Source of the DNA: Chloroflexota bacterium
GTDB lineage: Bacteria; Chloroflexota; Limnocylindria; Limnocylindrales; CSP1-4
Length of the DNA stretch: 64,000 bases
Assembly (NCBI GenBank): GCA_947475545.1
Contig: CANJLL010000008.1
Span: 1-64,000 of the forward strand
Direction: 5' to 3'
Shown: positions 40,388 through 48,959 of the stretch, in pieces
Layout of the letters: every line of letters begins with the position of its first letter
Position numbering within the stretch: position 1 is the stretch's first letter
Program-made: the position numbers and the translations under genes
The notes under the pieces: model-generated
Seen by the model: only the letters and a program-made list of their open reading frames with translations
Database searches by the model: none
What the model was told of the DNA's origin: nothing

Positions 40388-42703
40388 ATGACGACCGAGA
40401 TGCGCGAGGCCGAGCCGACCGCGGCCGGACTCCCGCCGCGCGGCAGCGCCCGCCAGAAGATGGACTTCCGGAGCGGCAACGAGGCCGCGGCCCTGGCTGC
40501 CCGGGACGTGGGCTTCCACGTGATGGGCTACTTCCCGATCACGCCGTCGACGGAGGTCGCCGAGAGCCTCTCGAAGATGCACGCGGACGGCGACCACGAG
40601 ATCGTGATGATCGCCGGCGACGGCGAGCACGGCGCGGCCGGCATCTGCTACGGGGCGGCGCTGGGCGGCGGCCGGGTGCTGAACGCGACCAGCTCGCAGG
40701 GCCTGCTCTACTCGCTGGAGCAGCTGCCGGTCCAGGCCGGGACGCGCGTGCCCATGGTGCTCAACATCGCCGCCCGCACGGTCTCCGGACCGCTCGATAT
40801 CCGCGGCGACCACTCGGACATCTACTTCGCGCTCAACACCGGCTGGATCATCCTGCTGGCCCGCGACCCGCAGGCCGTCTACGACATGAACTTCGCAGCG
40901 GTGAAGATCGGGGAGCACCCCGACGTGCGGCTGCCGGTCATCGTCTGCTACGACGGCTTCTTCACCAGCCACCAGAAGCGCCGGATCCAGATCTTCGACG
41001 ACCTTGATCCCATCAAGGCGTTCCTGGGCGTGCGGCCGCATTTCCCGACGCCGCTGGACTTCGACCACCCCACCACGTTCGGGCCGTACATGAACGACCC
41101 CGACCTGATCAACAACAAGGTCCAGCTCTGGGAGGCCATGGAGGCCGCCCGCCGGGTCATCCCCGAGGTGCTGACCGAGCTGGAGGGCCTGACCGGCCGC
41201 CACTACCCGCTCCTGGACGAGTACCGGATGGATGGTGCCGACGCGGCCGTCATCCTGATGAACTCCGCGGCGGAGACGGCCAAGGAGGCCGTGGACCTGT
41301 TCCGCGACCGGGGCGAGAAGGTCGGCGTCATCTCGCCGAACGTCCTGCGCCCGTTCCCCACCCACGAGTTCCGCGCCGCGCTGCGCAACGTCAAGGCCGC
41401 GACGATCGGCGACCGCGCCGATTCGTACGGTGCCGACGGCGGCAACCTGTCGCTCGAGGTCCGCGCCGCCATCCAGCAGGACAAGGCCAACGAGACCGTC
41501 GTCGCCTCCCGGATCTACGGGCTGGGCGGCAAGGACTTCCGCGCCTCGGACGCCCAGACATTCATCCAGCTGGCCATCGACACGGCCCAGGCGGGCAAGG
41601 TCGCCGAGGCATTCGCCTATCACGGCGCCACGGCCGGCGTGGCCACGCGCGTGGGCCCGGTGGGCCTGCCGCCGATCACCGGCAAGGACATCCCGCGCGG
41701 CATGGCGATGGTCAACAAGGACCCCGTGACCGGCGCCCTCTCGGTGGAGCTGGCACCCGTCTGGGAGATGACCAAGGTCCCCAGCCGCCTGGCCCCCGGC
41801 CATGGCGCCTGCCCGGGCTGCGGCATCGTGCCCACCCTGCACCAGGTCGGCCGCGTGCTGGAAGGCGACGTGGTCATGCTCTTCCAGACCGGCTGCGCCA
41901 TGGTCACCACCACCGGCTACCCGGCCACGGCCCACCGCGTCAACTACGTGCACAACCTCTTCCAGAACGGCGCGGCGACGCTGTCCGGGCTGGTCGAGAT
42001 GTACTGGGAGCGGGTCCGCCGCGGCGAGCTGCCCAAGCCCGTCGAGGATCCCACCTTCGTGATGGTGTCCGGCGACGGCGGGATGGACATCGGCATGGGC
42101 GCGGCACTGGGCGCGGCCCACCGCAACCACAAGATGATGATCCTGGAGTACGACAACCAGGGCTACATGAACACGGGCGCCCAGCTGTCCTACTCCACCC
42201 CGATCGGCAACCGGACCTCCACCAGCGAGATCGGGAAGGTCGACAGCGGGAAGCGCTATCACCACAAGGACACGGCGCAGATCTTCGCGGCCTGCAATGT
42301 CCCGTACGTCTTCACGGCGAGCGAGGGCTTCCCCGAGGACCTGATGCGCAAGGTCGCCAAGGCCCAGTACTACGCCAAGCGCGAGGGCCTGGTCTACGGG
42401 AAGATCCTCAGCTTCTGCCCGCTCAACTGGCGCACCCCCGATGACGGCGCCGCGCCGGTGCTCCAGGCCGCCATCGACACGTGCTTCTTCCCCCTCTACG
42501 AGGTGGATCACGGCCACACCACCATCACGTACGACCCCGACGCGATGGGCCGGCGGCGCCCCGCCACCGACTGGCTGAAGCAGATGGGCAAGACCCGCCA
42601 TCTCCTCACGAACGGCAACTCGGAGCTGGAGCTTCGGCTGCAGGCCGAGGTGGACCGGCGGTGGAGCCGTCTCAAGGCGATGCACGCCAACCCGGAGCTG
42701 TAG
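40388..42703 (+). CDS. 2-oxoacid:ferredoxin oxidoreductase, fused alpha/beta subunit (pyruvate type likely)
   Basis: 771 residues from ATG 40388 (GAGGAA 7-8 nt upstream). The alpha part (about 15-430) has the pyrimidine-binding and transketolase-C-like domains: FRSGNEAAALAARDVGFHVMGYFPITPSTEVAE, ATSSQGLLYSLEQLPVQAGTRVPMV, GPLDIRGDHSDIY. The beta part (about 460-771) has the proximal cluster/TPP motif GHGACPGCGIVPT, CAMVTTTGYP, and the TPP diphosphate site GDGGMDIGMGAALGAAHRNHKMMILEYDNQGYMNTG (GDG-x23-27-N). Alpha-beta fusion and sequence are closest to pyruvate synthases. It stands in one operon with the gamma/delta gene and Nfn-like genes. Confidence 0.93.
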   Translation: MTTEMREAEPTAAGLPPRGSARQKMDFRSGNEAAALAARDVGFHVMGYFPITPSTEVAESLSKMHADGDHEIVMIAGDGEHGAAGICYGAALGGGRVLNATSSQGLLYSLEQLPVQAGTRVPMVLNIAARTVSGPLDIRGDHSDIYFALNTGWIILLARDPQAVYDMNFAAVKIGEHPDVRLPVIVCYDGFFTSHQKRRIQIFDDLDPIKAFLGVRPHFPTPLDFDHPTTFGPYMNDPDLINNKVQLWEAMEAARRVIPEVLTELEGLTGRHYPLLDEYRMDGADAAVILMNSAAETAKEAVDLFRDRGEKVGVISPNVLRPFPTHEFRAALRNVKAATIGDRADSYGADGGNLSLEVRAAIQQDKANETVVASRIYGLGGKDFRASDAQTFIQLAIDTAQAGKVAEAFAYHGATAGVATRVGPVGLPPITGKDIPRGMAMVNKDPVTGALSVELAPVWEMTKVPSRLAPGHGACPGCGIVPTLHQVGRVLEGDVVMLFQTGCAMVTTTGYPATAHRVNYVHNLFQNGAATLSGLVEMYWERVRRGELPKPVEDPTFVMVSGDGGMDIGMGAALGAAHRNHKMMILEYDNQGYMNTGAQLSYSTPIGNRTSTSEIGKVDSGKRYHHKDTAQIFAACNVPYVFTASEGFPEDLMRKVAKAQYYAKREGLVYGKILSFCPLNWRTPDDGAAPVLQAAIDTCFFPLYEVDHGHTTITYDPDAMGRRRPATDWLKQMGKTRHLLTNGNSELELRLQAEVDRRWSRLKAMHANPEL

Positions 42704-42705
42704 GC

Positions 42706-43554
42706 ATGTCACGGATCGTCGAGACACGGCAGCTCACGCCGGTCACCAAGATGTTCGTCCTGGACAACCGCCTCATCGCGGAATCCGCCCAGGCCGGCCA
42801 GTTCGTCATGCTCCGCGTCCACAAGGACGGGGAGCGGATCCCGGTGACCATCGCGGACTACGACCGCGAGGCGGGCACCATCACGATCGTCGTCCAGGCC
42901 GTGGGCGCCACCACCCGTCGGGTGGATGCGCTTGACGTCGGCGACGAGATCCTCGACGTGGCCGGCCCGCTGGGCAGCCCCATCGAGATCCCCGACGGCG
43001 GGGCCCACGTGGTGGGCGTCGGCGGCGGGTTCGGCGCGGCGGCGCTCCTCTGCCTCATGCGCGAGATCCACGCCAAGGGCAACACGGCGACGGCGATCGT
43101 CGGGGCCCGGAACCAGGATCTCCTGATCATGACCAACGAGCTCCTGGGCGTGGCCGACAACGTCGAGATCTGCACGGACGATGGCTCGGCCGGGATGAAG
43201 GGCTTCGTGACCCAGCGTCTCGCCCAGCTGATGGACGGGCAGGGCCCGGGCCGGCCGGACCGCGTGATCGCGATCGGGCCAATGGCCATGATGCGGGCGA
43301 TCGCCGCCGCCACCAAGGAATCGGGCATCAAGACGATGGTCTCGATGGACCCGCTCATGGTCGATGGCACCGGGATGTGCGGCGGCTGCCGCGTCATCGT
43401 GGACGGCAAGTCGCAGTTTGCCTGCATCGACGGGCCGGTCTTCGACGCCCAGCTGGTTGACTTTGACCTCGCGATGCGCCGCAACAAGGCGTACGCGGAA
43501 CAGGAAAAGGCCGCCGCCAAACGGCTGGCGTGCGCCCCGGCCGAGGCGGTCTGA
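42706..43554 (+). CDS. NfnA/SudB-like ferredoxin:NADP oxidoreductase subunit alpha
   Basis: 282 residues, 2 nt after the previous stop. FAD/NAD domain of the ferredoxin-NADP reductase family: GQFVMLRVHKDGERIPVTIADYD for flavin binding, HVVGVGGGFGAAALLCLMREI for the nucleotide, and a C-terminal [2Fe-2S] loop SMDPLMVDGTGMCGGCRVIVDGKSQFACIDGP (Cys-x2-Cys...Cys plus an upstream Asp) typical of NfnA and sulfide dehydrogenase subunit. With the next gene it can couple reduced ferredoxin, NADH and NADPH, by bifurcation or simple transfer. Confidence 0.9.
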   Translation: MSRIVETRQLTPVTKMFVLDNRLIAESAQAGQFVMLRVHKDGERIPVTIADYDREAGTITIVVQAVGATTRRVDALDVGDEILDVAGPLGSPIEIPDGGAHVVGVGGGFGAAALLCLMREIHAKGNTATAIVGARNQDLLIMTNELLGVADNVEICTDDGSAGMKGFVTQRLAQLMDGQGPGRPDRVIAIGPMAMMRAIAAATKESGIKTMVSMDPLMVDGTGMCGGCRVIVDGKSQFACIDGPVFDAQLVDFDLAMRRNKAYAEQEKAAAKRLACAPAEAV

Positions 43555-43555
43555 G

Positions 43556-44944
43556 ATGCCAGTCAAGCGATTTGACAAGACGCCCATGCCCACCCAGGTG
43601 GCGGGGATGCGGGCACACAACTTCCTCGAAGTCAACGAGGGCTACACCGAGGACCACGCGCGGTTCGAGGCCGAGCGCTGCCTGCGCTGCCAGGACCCGA
43701 TCTGCGTGACCGGCTGCCCGGTGGGCGTGCCCATCCCGCAGTTCATCCATGCGGTCGCCCTGGGCGACAGGCAGGGCGCATCCAGGCTCCTCCGCTCGGC
43801 CAACCCGCTCGCTTCCGTGTGCGGACGCGTCTGCGCGCAGGAGAACCAGTGCGAGGCGCGCTGCAGCCTGGCCGGACGTTTCAACCCGGTCGCCATCGGC
43901 CACCTCGAGCGCTTCGTCGCTGACTGGGAGCGGACGCAGACCCACGAGGCCAAGCCCCAGATCACCCGGACCGAGAAGGTCGCCATCATCGGCTCTGGGC
44001 CGGCCGGCCTGGTGTGTGCCGGCGAGCTGGCCCGCCTGGGCTACTCCGTCACGATCTACGAGGCGCTCCACGCGCCGGGCGGCGTGCTCCGCTACGGCAT
44101 CCCGGAGTTCCGGCTCCCCAAGGACATCCTGGACTGGGAGATCTCGCTGCTCACGGACCTGGGTGTCAAGATCGAATGCAACGTCATCATCGGTCGGACC
44201 CTCTCCCTCGATCAGCTCACCACGAAGATGGGCTACTCGGCCGTGTTCATCGGGACGGGTGCGGGCCTGCCGCAGTTCCTGGGCATCCCGGGTGAGAACC
44301 TGGTCGGCGTCTACTCGGCCAACGAGTACCTGACCCGCGTCAACCTGATGCGCGGCTACAGCGCGGACGCGGATACCCCCGTGGCGCACGGCGAGTCGGT
44401 GGCGATCGTGGGTGCAGGCAACACGGCGATGGACGCCGTCCGGACGGCGATGCGCATGGGTGCCTCCAAGGCGATGGTCATCTACCGGCGGAGCGAGACC
44501 GAGATGTCCGCCCGCGAGGAGGAGTACCACCACGCGAAGGAAGAGGGCGTCGAGTTCCACTGCCTGACCAACCCGCTCGAGATCATCGACGACGGGAACG
44601 GGCGCGTCGCCGCCCTTCGCTGCCAGCGGATGGTCCTTGGCGAGCCGGACAAGTCTGGCCGAGCCCGACCGGTGGCGATCCCCGACAGCGAGTTCGTCAT
44701 CCCGGTCGACAACGTCGTCCTGGCCATTGGCACCACGCCCAACCCCATGCTGACGCGGACCACCGCGGGCCTGTCCACGACGCCGAGTGGCTGCATCGTG
44801 GCCGACGAGCGGACCGGATCCACGTCGCGCTCGCTGGTCTTCGCCGGCGGCGACGCGGTCTCCGGGGCGGCCACGGTCATCCTCGCCGCGGGCGCGGGCA
44901 AGCGCGCCGCCTCCGCGATCCACGAGACGCTCAACCCCGGTTGA
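43556..44944 (+). CDS. NfnB/glutamate synthase small subunit-like NADPH oxidoreductase
   Basis: 462 residues, 1 nt after the NfnA-like stop. The N-terminal Fer4_20 domain has two [4Fe-4S] groups: CLRCQDPICVTGCPVGVPIP and SVCGRVCAQENQCEARC. Two Rossmann domains follow for FAD (VAIIGSGPAGLVCAGELARLGYSV) and NADPH (VAIVGAGNTAMDAVRTAMRMGA), and the C-terminal FAD motif is SRSLVFAGGDAVSGAATVILAAGAGKRAA. It is the NADP-handling subunit of NfnAB-type transhydrogenase; gltD-like use is less likely because no glutamate synthase large subunit is present and NfnA is adjacent. A hairpin terminator follows at 45007. Confidence 0.92.
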   Translation: MPVKRFDKTPMPTQVAGMRAHNFLEVNEGYTEDHARFEAERCLRCQDPICVTGCPVGVPIPQFIHAVALGDRQGASRLLRSANPLASVCGRVCAQENQCEARCSLAGRFNPVAIGHLERFVADWERTQTHEAKPQITRTEKVAIIGSGPAGLVCAGELARLGYSVTIYEALHAPGGVLRYGIPEFRLPKDILDWEISLLTDLGVKIECNVIIGRTLSLDQLTTKMGYSAVFIGTGAGLPQFLGIPGENLVGVYSANEYLTRVNLMRGYSADADTPVAHGESVAIVGAGNTAMDAVRTAMRMGASKAMVIYRRSETEMSAREEEYHHAKEEGVEFHCLTNPLEIIDDGNGRVAALRCQRMVLGEPDKSGRARPVAIPDSEFVIPVDNVVLAIGTTPNPMLTRTTAGLSTTPSGCIVADERTGSTSRSLVFAGGDAVSGAATVILAAGAGKRAASAIHETLNPG

Positions 44945-45006
44945 TGGTGCGGCGGGCGGCCGACCGGCCGACCCGACTAGCGTCAACCAGCCCCTGCGCC
45001 TGACCT

Positions 45007-45042
45007 CAAGCCGCCGCTGTCGCCTTGCGCAGCAGCGGCTTG
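45007..45042 (+). terminator. Hairpin terminator of the oxidoreductase operon
   Basis: 13-bp stem with one mismatch, CAAGCCGCCGCTG (45007-45019) and CAGCAGCGGCTTG (45030-45042), 10-nt loop, followed by TCTG. Confidence 0.7.
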
Positions 45043-45250
45043 TCTGCGCCAGGCCCGCCGGTGCGCCGAATGGCCGTTGTCCTACAGGACGATTGGCTGA
45101 TTGCGACGGCGGCGACGGCCGATGGTCGCCATCACCGAGGGCCGTTGCGTAGGTTGACCGGTTGCCGCCGCTGATGGTGGCGATACGGCTCGCGCGCCAG
45201 GATGTGGGCGTGCTCATCGACCGTAGCGCCCAAGGCCCGCAAAGGATCAT

Positions 45251-45347
45251 GGGCCTCGAGGCCCCGGAGCGGACACTCCGTCCAGGCGCTTCCTGCTGTG
45301 GACGCGATCTGCACCGCCAGCCCGGCGAGAGCCCGGTGACGCGGCGG
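45251..45347 (+). other. Structured 5' leader, candidate cis-regulatory RNA
   Basis: Three successive hairpins lie just before the next gene: GGGCC-TCGA-GGCCC (45251-45264); CGGAG (45265-45269) with CTCCG (45276-45280); and a longer element with outer stem CCGCC (45314-45318)/GGCGG (45343-45347) and an inner GGC-GAGA-GCC (45324-45333) capped by a GNRA tetraloop. The ribosome site AAGGAG at 45352 follows directly. It does not match a riboswitch class that I can name with confidence. The remainder of 45043-45250 shows nothing definite. Confidence 0.35.
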
Positions 45348-45365
45348 AGCCAAGGAGTTAGCGTC

Positions 45366-45671
45366 ATGCAGCAGACCATCACCGAGTCTGTCGCCCCGAG
45401 TGCCAACCTGCGCGTTGGGGCCGACCCGGGCTTCGCGTTCGTCGGCAGCGTGGCCGTCGGCGACCGGCTGGACATCCATGGCATTCGATCCGGCGGCGCG
45501 TGGAGCATCGTGGCCCCCCTGCCGGCCGCGGGTACGACGTGGTATCGCGTCGTCGCCGTCAATGGCGTGAGCGTCGCCAAGCTGTTCGGGCTCCCGTATG
45601 CCTACGTGGCGACCGGGGCGGTCAGGATGGCCGGCACCGGCCCCGAGACCATGGTGCTGCTGGCCTCCTAG
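45366..45671 (+). CDS. Small SH3-like domain protein
   Basis: 101 residues; AAGGAG lies 8 nt before the ATG. The pattern APSANLRVGADPGFAFVGSVAVGDRLDIHGIRSGGAWSIV...TTWYRVVAVNGVSVAKLFGLPYAYVATGAVR matches a bacterial SH3 (SH3b) fold, usually found in cell-wall-binding or wall-hydrolase proteins. It is unusual in having no signal peptide, membrane segment or partner domain. It stands alone behind a hairpin-rich leader. Function unknown. Confidence 0.7.
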   Translation: MQQTITESVAPSANLRVGADPGFAFVGSVAVGDRLDIHGIRSGGAWSIVAPLPAAGTTWYRVVAVNGVSVAKLFGLPYAYVATGAVRMAGTGPETMVLLAS

Positions 45672-45772
45672 CAGCGGGACCCCCGGGTCGGGTCCCTCGC
45701 TACTCGCCCCTGGGTAGATGCTCGCTCGCGCCGCGGTGCGTCGACTCGCGCCCTGGGCGCGGACCCGGCGTG

Positions 45773-48145
45773 CTAGGGCGTGACCCAACTCGCCGGGAGC
45801 GTCGCATTCGGCCCGGACGGGTCGTCGTCCTCGACATGGCTGAACTTGAACCGATCGGCGATTCGCCGGAGCGGCCCGGGCGCCCACCAGTTCCAGTCGC
45901 CCAGCAGGCGCATGGTCGCCGGCACCAGGAGGACCCGCACGATGGTGGCGTCCACCAGGACGGCGATGGCCATCCCCACGGCGAAACTCTTGATGGTGAT
46001 CGCCTGGGCGAGCGCGAACCCGGCGAACACGGTGACCATGATGAGTGCGGCGCCCGTGATGACACTGGCCGTCAGGGCCAGTCCCTCGGCGACCGACGCC
46101 GTGTTGTCGCCCGTCCGCCGATGCGCCTCCTGAATCCGCGAGAGGAGCAGGACCTCGTAGTCCATCGATAGGCCGAACAGGACCGAGAACATGATGATCG
46201 GGTTGCCCGCCGTGGTGTAGCCGAGGGTCTCGAAGTCGAGCAGGTTGGCCAGGTTCCCGTCCTGGAAGATCCAGACCAGGGCGCCAAAGCTGGCGCTGAT
46301 CGACAGCAGCGTGACCATCACGGCCTTGATCGGGATCGTGATGGACCCGAAGAGCAGGAACAGCACCAGCGCGCTGACCAGCAGCGTGGTGCCGATCGCG
46401 AACGGCATCCGCTCGTTCTGGGCGACGAGGAAGTCATGCGCCGCCGCGGCCGCGCCGCCGACCGTCACGTTACTGACACCGGCCGGCCGCTCGACCCCGC
46501 GGACCAGGGGCACGATCGCCGTGCCGGCCGCCCGTGCCGGTGGCAGCGGGCTGATGGCGTTCAGCCGCACCGTGGTCCCCCGGACGTACGTCTCGAGGAG
46601 CTTTGTGACGCCGGGAGGACGGACGGTGGCCGGCAGCTGGTAGAGGGCCACCACCTGATCCGTGGTGAGCGGCTGACCGGACGCTGGGTCGCGGATCACG
46701 AACGGCCCTTCCACCCGGTCGATCCCTTCCACCGCGTCGATCCGCTCGCTGAGCGCCACCACCGCCCGGATGGATTCCGGATCGGTGGCCGGCTTGGCAA
46801 GGTCAACCACGACCACCAGCGGGTTGGTCTCGCCCGCGGGGAACTCCGAGCGGAGCGCCATGTAGGCGTCGCGACTGGGCAGGCCCGCCGGGAGGCTCGC
46901 GGCGTCGGGAACCCCCTGTTCCAGGTGGAGGAACGGCGATCCGGCGATGCCGAGGCCGATCACGACCGGCACCAGCACGGCCCACGGGCGGGCCATGACG
47001 GCGTGGGCGACGCCCTCCCAGCGCGAGGCGCGGGCCACCTCGGGCTCGCTGCCACGGAAGCGACGGACGAGGCCCGCCACGCTCAGCGAGTTGACCCGGT
47101 GACCCAGCACACCAAGGACGGCCGGCAGGAACGTGAGGCCATAGAAGACCGAGACCAGGACCGTGAGGCTGCCGGCGATGCCGATCGAGCGGAGGGCACT
47201 GGCGGAGAACCAGAGGAGGCCTGACAGGCCGATGGCCACCGCAAACCCGGAGAAGGTGATCGCCTTGCCGGCGGTTCCCACGGCGCGCTCCACCGCCTGC
47301 TCCACCGTGCGGCCGCGCTTGAGCTCCTCCTGGAAGCGGCTCACGACGAAGAGCGAGTAGTCGATGGCGAGCGCGAGCCCCATCATCGTGGCGATGTTTA
47401 GGACGTAGACGCTCATCTCGGTCCATTGCGCGACCAGGTAGACCAGAGCCAGTGTGGTGGGGATGGACATGCCGGCGACCAGCAGTGGCATCCCGGCCGC
47501 GATCAACGATGCGAAGACGATCACCAGGATGATGGCCGCGATCGGCAGCGAGACCGTTTCCGCGCGCTGGACGTCCTTCTCCGAGGAGACCGCTATGTCC
47601 CTGGTCAGGGGACCAGACCCCGTGATGTCCGCCGTCATCCCCGTCGCCGGGACAATCTTCGCCGTCAGGTCTTCCACGACCTCGGCGGACTGTTTGTCGG
47701 TGAGCGTCAGCTGGACCAGCGCGTAGGCGGCGTCGCCCTTGGTGCTGATGAAGCGGCTGTCGCCAGTCTGTGCGTAGCCAATGACGCCCGCGACCCGGGC
47801 GTCGCCCTGCAGCCCCTTGAGCGTCTCGGCCAGGGCGGCCTGGAAGGCGGGGGACGTGGCGTCCTCCTCCGTCGCGGACCGGAAGAGCACGATCAGGCTG
47901 CTCTTGACCGAGCCGAACTCCTCGGCCAGCCGGTCGGCCACCTTGGACGATTCGGCGGTGGGGTCAAACCAGCCGCCCGAGCTGAGCTCGCCCGATGCCT
48001 TGGTCGCCAGCGTCGTGGACGCGAGGGCGATCAGGACGGTCAGCAGCAGGATGGGCTTGCGGAACCGGTAGACGAAGGCGCCCCAGCGGCTAAACATCGG
48101 GTCGACGAGTCCTCTCCGTTGGCCAGCTGGGGACGGCTGGGGCAT
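45773..48145 (-). CDS. MMPL/RND-family transporter
   Basis: 790-residue inner-membrane protein with two repeated halves, each one helix, a large extracytoplasmic loop, then five helices, as in MmpL proteins. Seen: an N-terminal helix FRKPILLLTVLIALAST, the first sterol-sensing-like helix bundle (VSLPIAAIILVIVFASLIAAGMPLL, ATMMGLALAIDYSLFVVSRFQEE, with the Asp-Tyr pair of proton relay) and its second-half counterpart (NPIIMFSVLFGLSMDYEVLLLSRIQEAH). It probably exports a lipid or drug by proton antiport. The start may be ATG 48145 or internal Met17 (48097), which has a GGAGAGGA upstream. A relic of its 5' end lies at 13558-13661. Confidence 0.92.
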   Translation of the reverse strand: MPQPSPAGQRRGLVDPMFSRWGAFVYRFRKPILLLTVLIALASTTLATKASGELSSGGWFDPTAESSKVADRLAEEFGSVKSSLIVLFRSATEEDATSPAFQAALAETLKGLQGDARVAGVIGYAQTGDSRFISTKGDAAYALVQLTLTDKQSAEVVEDLTAKIVPATGMTADITGSGPLTRDIAVSSEKDVQRAETVSLPIAAIILVIVFASLIAAGMPLLVAGMSIPTTLALVYLVAQWTEMSVYVLNIATMMGLALAIDYSLFVVSRFQEELKRGRTVEQAVERAVGTAGKAITFSGFAVAIGLSGLLWFSASALRSIGIAGSLTVLVSVFYGLTFLPAVLGVLGHRVNSLSVAGLVRRFRGSEPEVARASRWEGVAHAVMARPWAVLVPVVIGLGIAGSPFLHLEQGVPDAASLPAGLPSRDAYMALRSEFPAGETNPLVVVVDLAKPATDPESIRAVVALSERIDAVEGIDRVEGPFVIRDPASGQPLTTDQVVALYQLPATVRPPGVTKLLETYVRGTTVRLNAISPLPPARAAGTAIVPLVRGVERPAGVSNVTVGGAAAAAHDFLVAQNERMPFAIGTTLLVSALVLFLLFGSITIPIKAVMVTLLSISASFGALVWIFQDGNLANLLDFETLGYTTAGNPIIMFSVLFGLSMDYEVLLLSRIQEAHRRTGDNTASVAEGLALTASVITGAALIMVTVFAGFALAQAITIKSFAVGMAIAVLVDATIVRVLLVPATMRLLGDWNWWAPGPLRRIADRFKFSHVEDDDPSGPNATLPASWVTP

Positions 48146-48252
48146 TGTCGCGGTGGGGTGGGCAGCACCGTCATCTCACGCGCGGACCAGGCACGGGAGC
48201 GTCGACCGGCGAGGGGCCACGGTGAAGGCGGGCGGCGAGCCGCCCCGGAATC

Positions 48253-48305
48253 GCGGGCCGGCGGGTTCAGCCGCCGGATGGCGGGCCGGCGGGTTCAGCC
48301 GCCGG
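48253..48305. repeat. Two 25-bp direct repeats
   Basis: Two perfect copies (48253-48277 and 48281-48305) of a 25-bp GC-rich unit beginning GCGGGCCGGC and ending AGCCGCCGG, separated by 3 bp. They lie in the gap between the OsmC-family stop and the MMPL start. Each unit has internal dyad symmetry (CCGGCGG...CCGCCGG) and could act as a terminator. Confidence 0.8.
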
Positions 48306-48313
48306 CCGTGGCC

Positions 48314-48754
48314 TCAGGCCAGCCGGGCTTCGACGCTGAGGGCGACGTTGCCCTTGAGGGCGCTTGACACCGGGCAGCCATCCTTGGCCGACAGGGCCAG
48401 CTCCTGGAACTTGGCTGCGTCAATGCCGGGCACCTTGCCAGTCACGGCCAGCGCGCTCGAGGCGATGCCCCAGCCCGCGTCCGTCTTGTCGAAGGTGACG
48501 GTCGCGCTGACGCTCAGCTCATCGGCGGGCGTCTCGTTCTTGGCGAGGCGTGCCGAGAGGGCCATCGAGAAGCAGGCCGCGTGGGCCGCGGCGATCAGCT
48601 CCTCGGGGCTGGTCTTGCCGTTGGCCTCTTCGGTCCGGGCGGGCCAGCTGACCGGCAGGCCGCCGAAGGCCCCGCTGGTGACGTCGGTGATGGTCCCCGA
48701 CCCGGTGGCCAGGTTGCCGTTCCAGGTGACCGATGCGCGTCGCTGGACTGCCAT
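48314..48754 (-). CDS. OsmC/Ohr family peroxiredoxin
   Basis: 146 residues; GGAGA precedes the ATG by 8 nt. OsmC-subfamily features: MAVQRRASVTWNGNLATGSGTIT, TSPEELIAAAHAACFSMALSARLAK with the first catalytic Cys, and KDGCPVSSAL with the second Cys. The pair reduces organic hydroperoxides using dihydrolipoyl or thiol donors in the cytoplasm. It is part of a minus-strand run with other stress-related genes; 205 bp upstream to the YcaQ-like gene contains no other feature. Confidence 0.93.
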   Translation of the reverse strand: MAVQRRASVTWNGNLATGSGTITDVTSGAFGGLPVSWPARTEEANGKTSPEELIAAAHAACFSMALSARLAKNETPADELSVSATVTFDKTDAGWGIASSALAVTGKVPGIDAAKFQELALSAKDGCPVSSALKGNVALSVEARLA

Positions 48755-48959
48755 GGGGCTATCTCCGTGTGGTTGGGCGCCTGCGGCGCGTGCCCTTGGC
48801 CGTGATGGGGGCCGGAGAACGCCGCCCGCGCCCGCGGACTGTTGGTGGGCATGCGCATCGTGCCACGGATGGCGGCCGGGCGGGGCGCCGGGTCGTGCGC
48901 CGGTCACTCGCTGGGTGCGTGGGGACCGGGTGGTGACGGCGCGGCCCGGACCGCGGGCG

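Noticed and set aside
40370..42727. Minus-strand open frame of 785 codons opposite the oxidoreductase alpha/beta gene
   Set aside because: Antisense of a strongly conserved coding region; no protein motifs of its own.
44945..45250. Additional coding region before the SH3-like gene
   Set aside because: Frames across this stretch lack ribosome sites and motifs and are broken by the terminator hairpin.
43394..45580. Minus-strand open frame of 728 codons opposite the NfnB-like gene
   Set aside because: Shadow of the NfnB-like gene extended through the intergenic region; no motifs.
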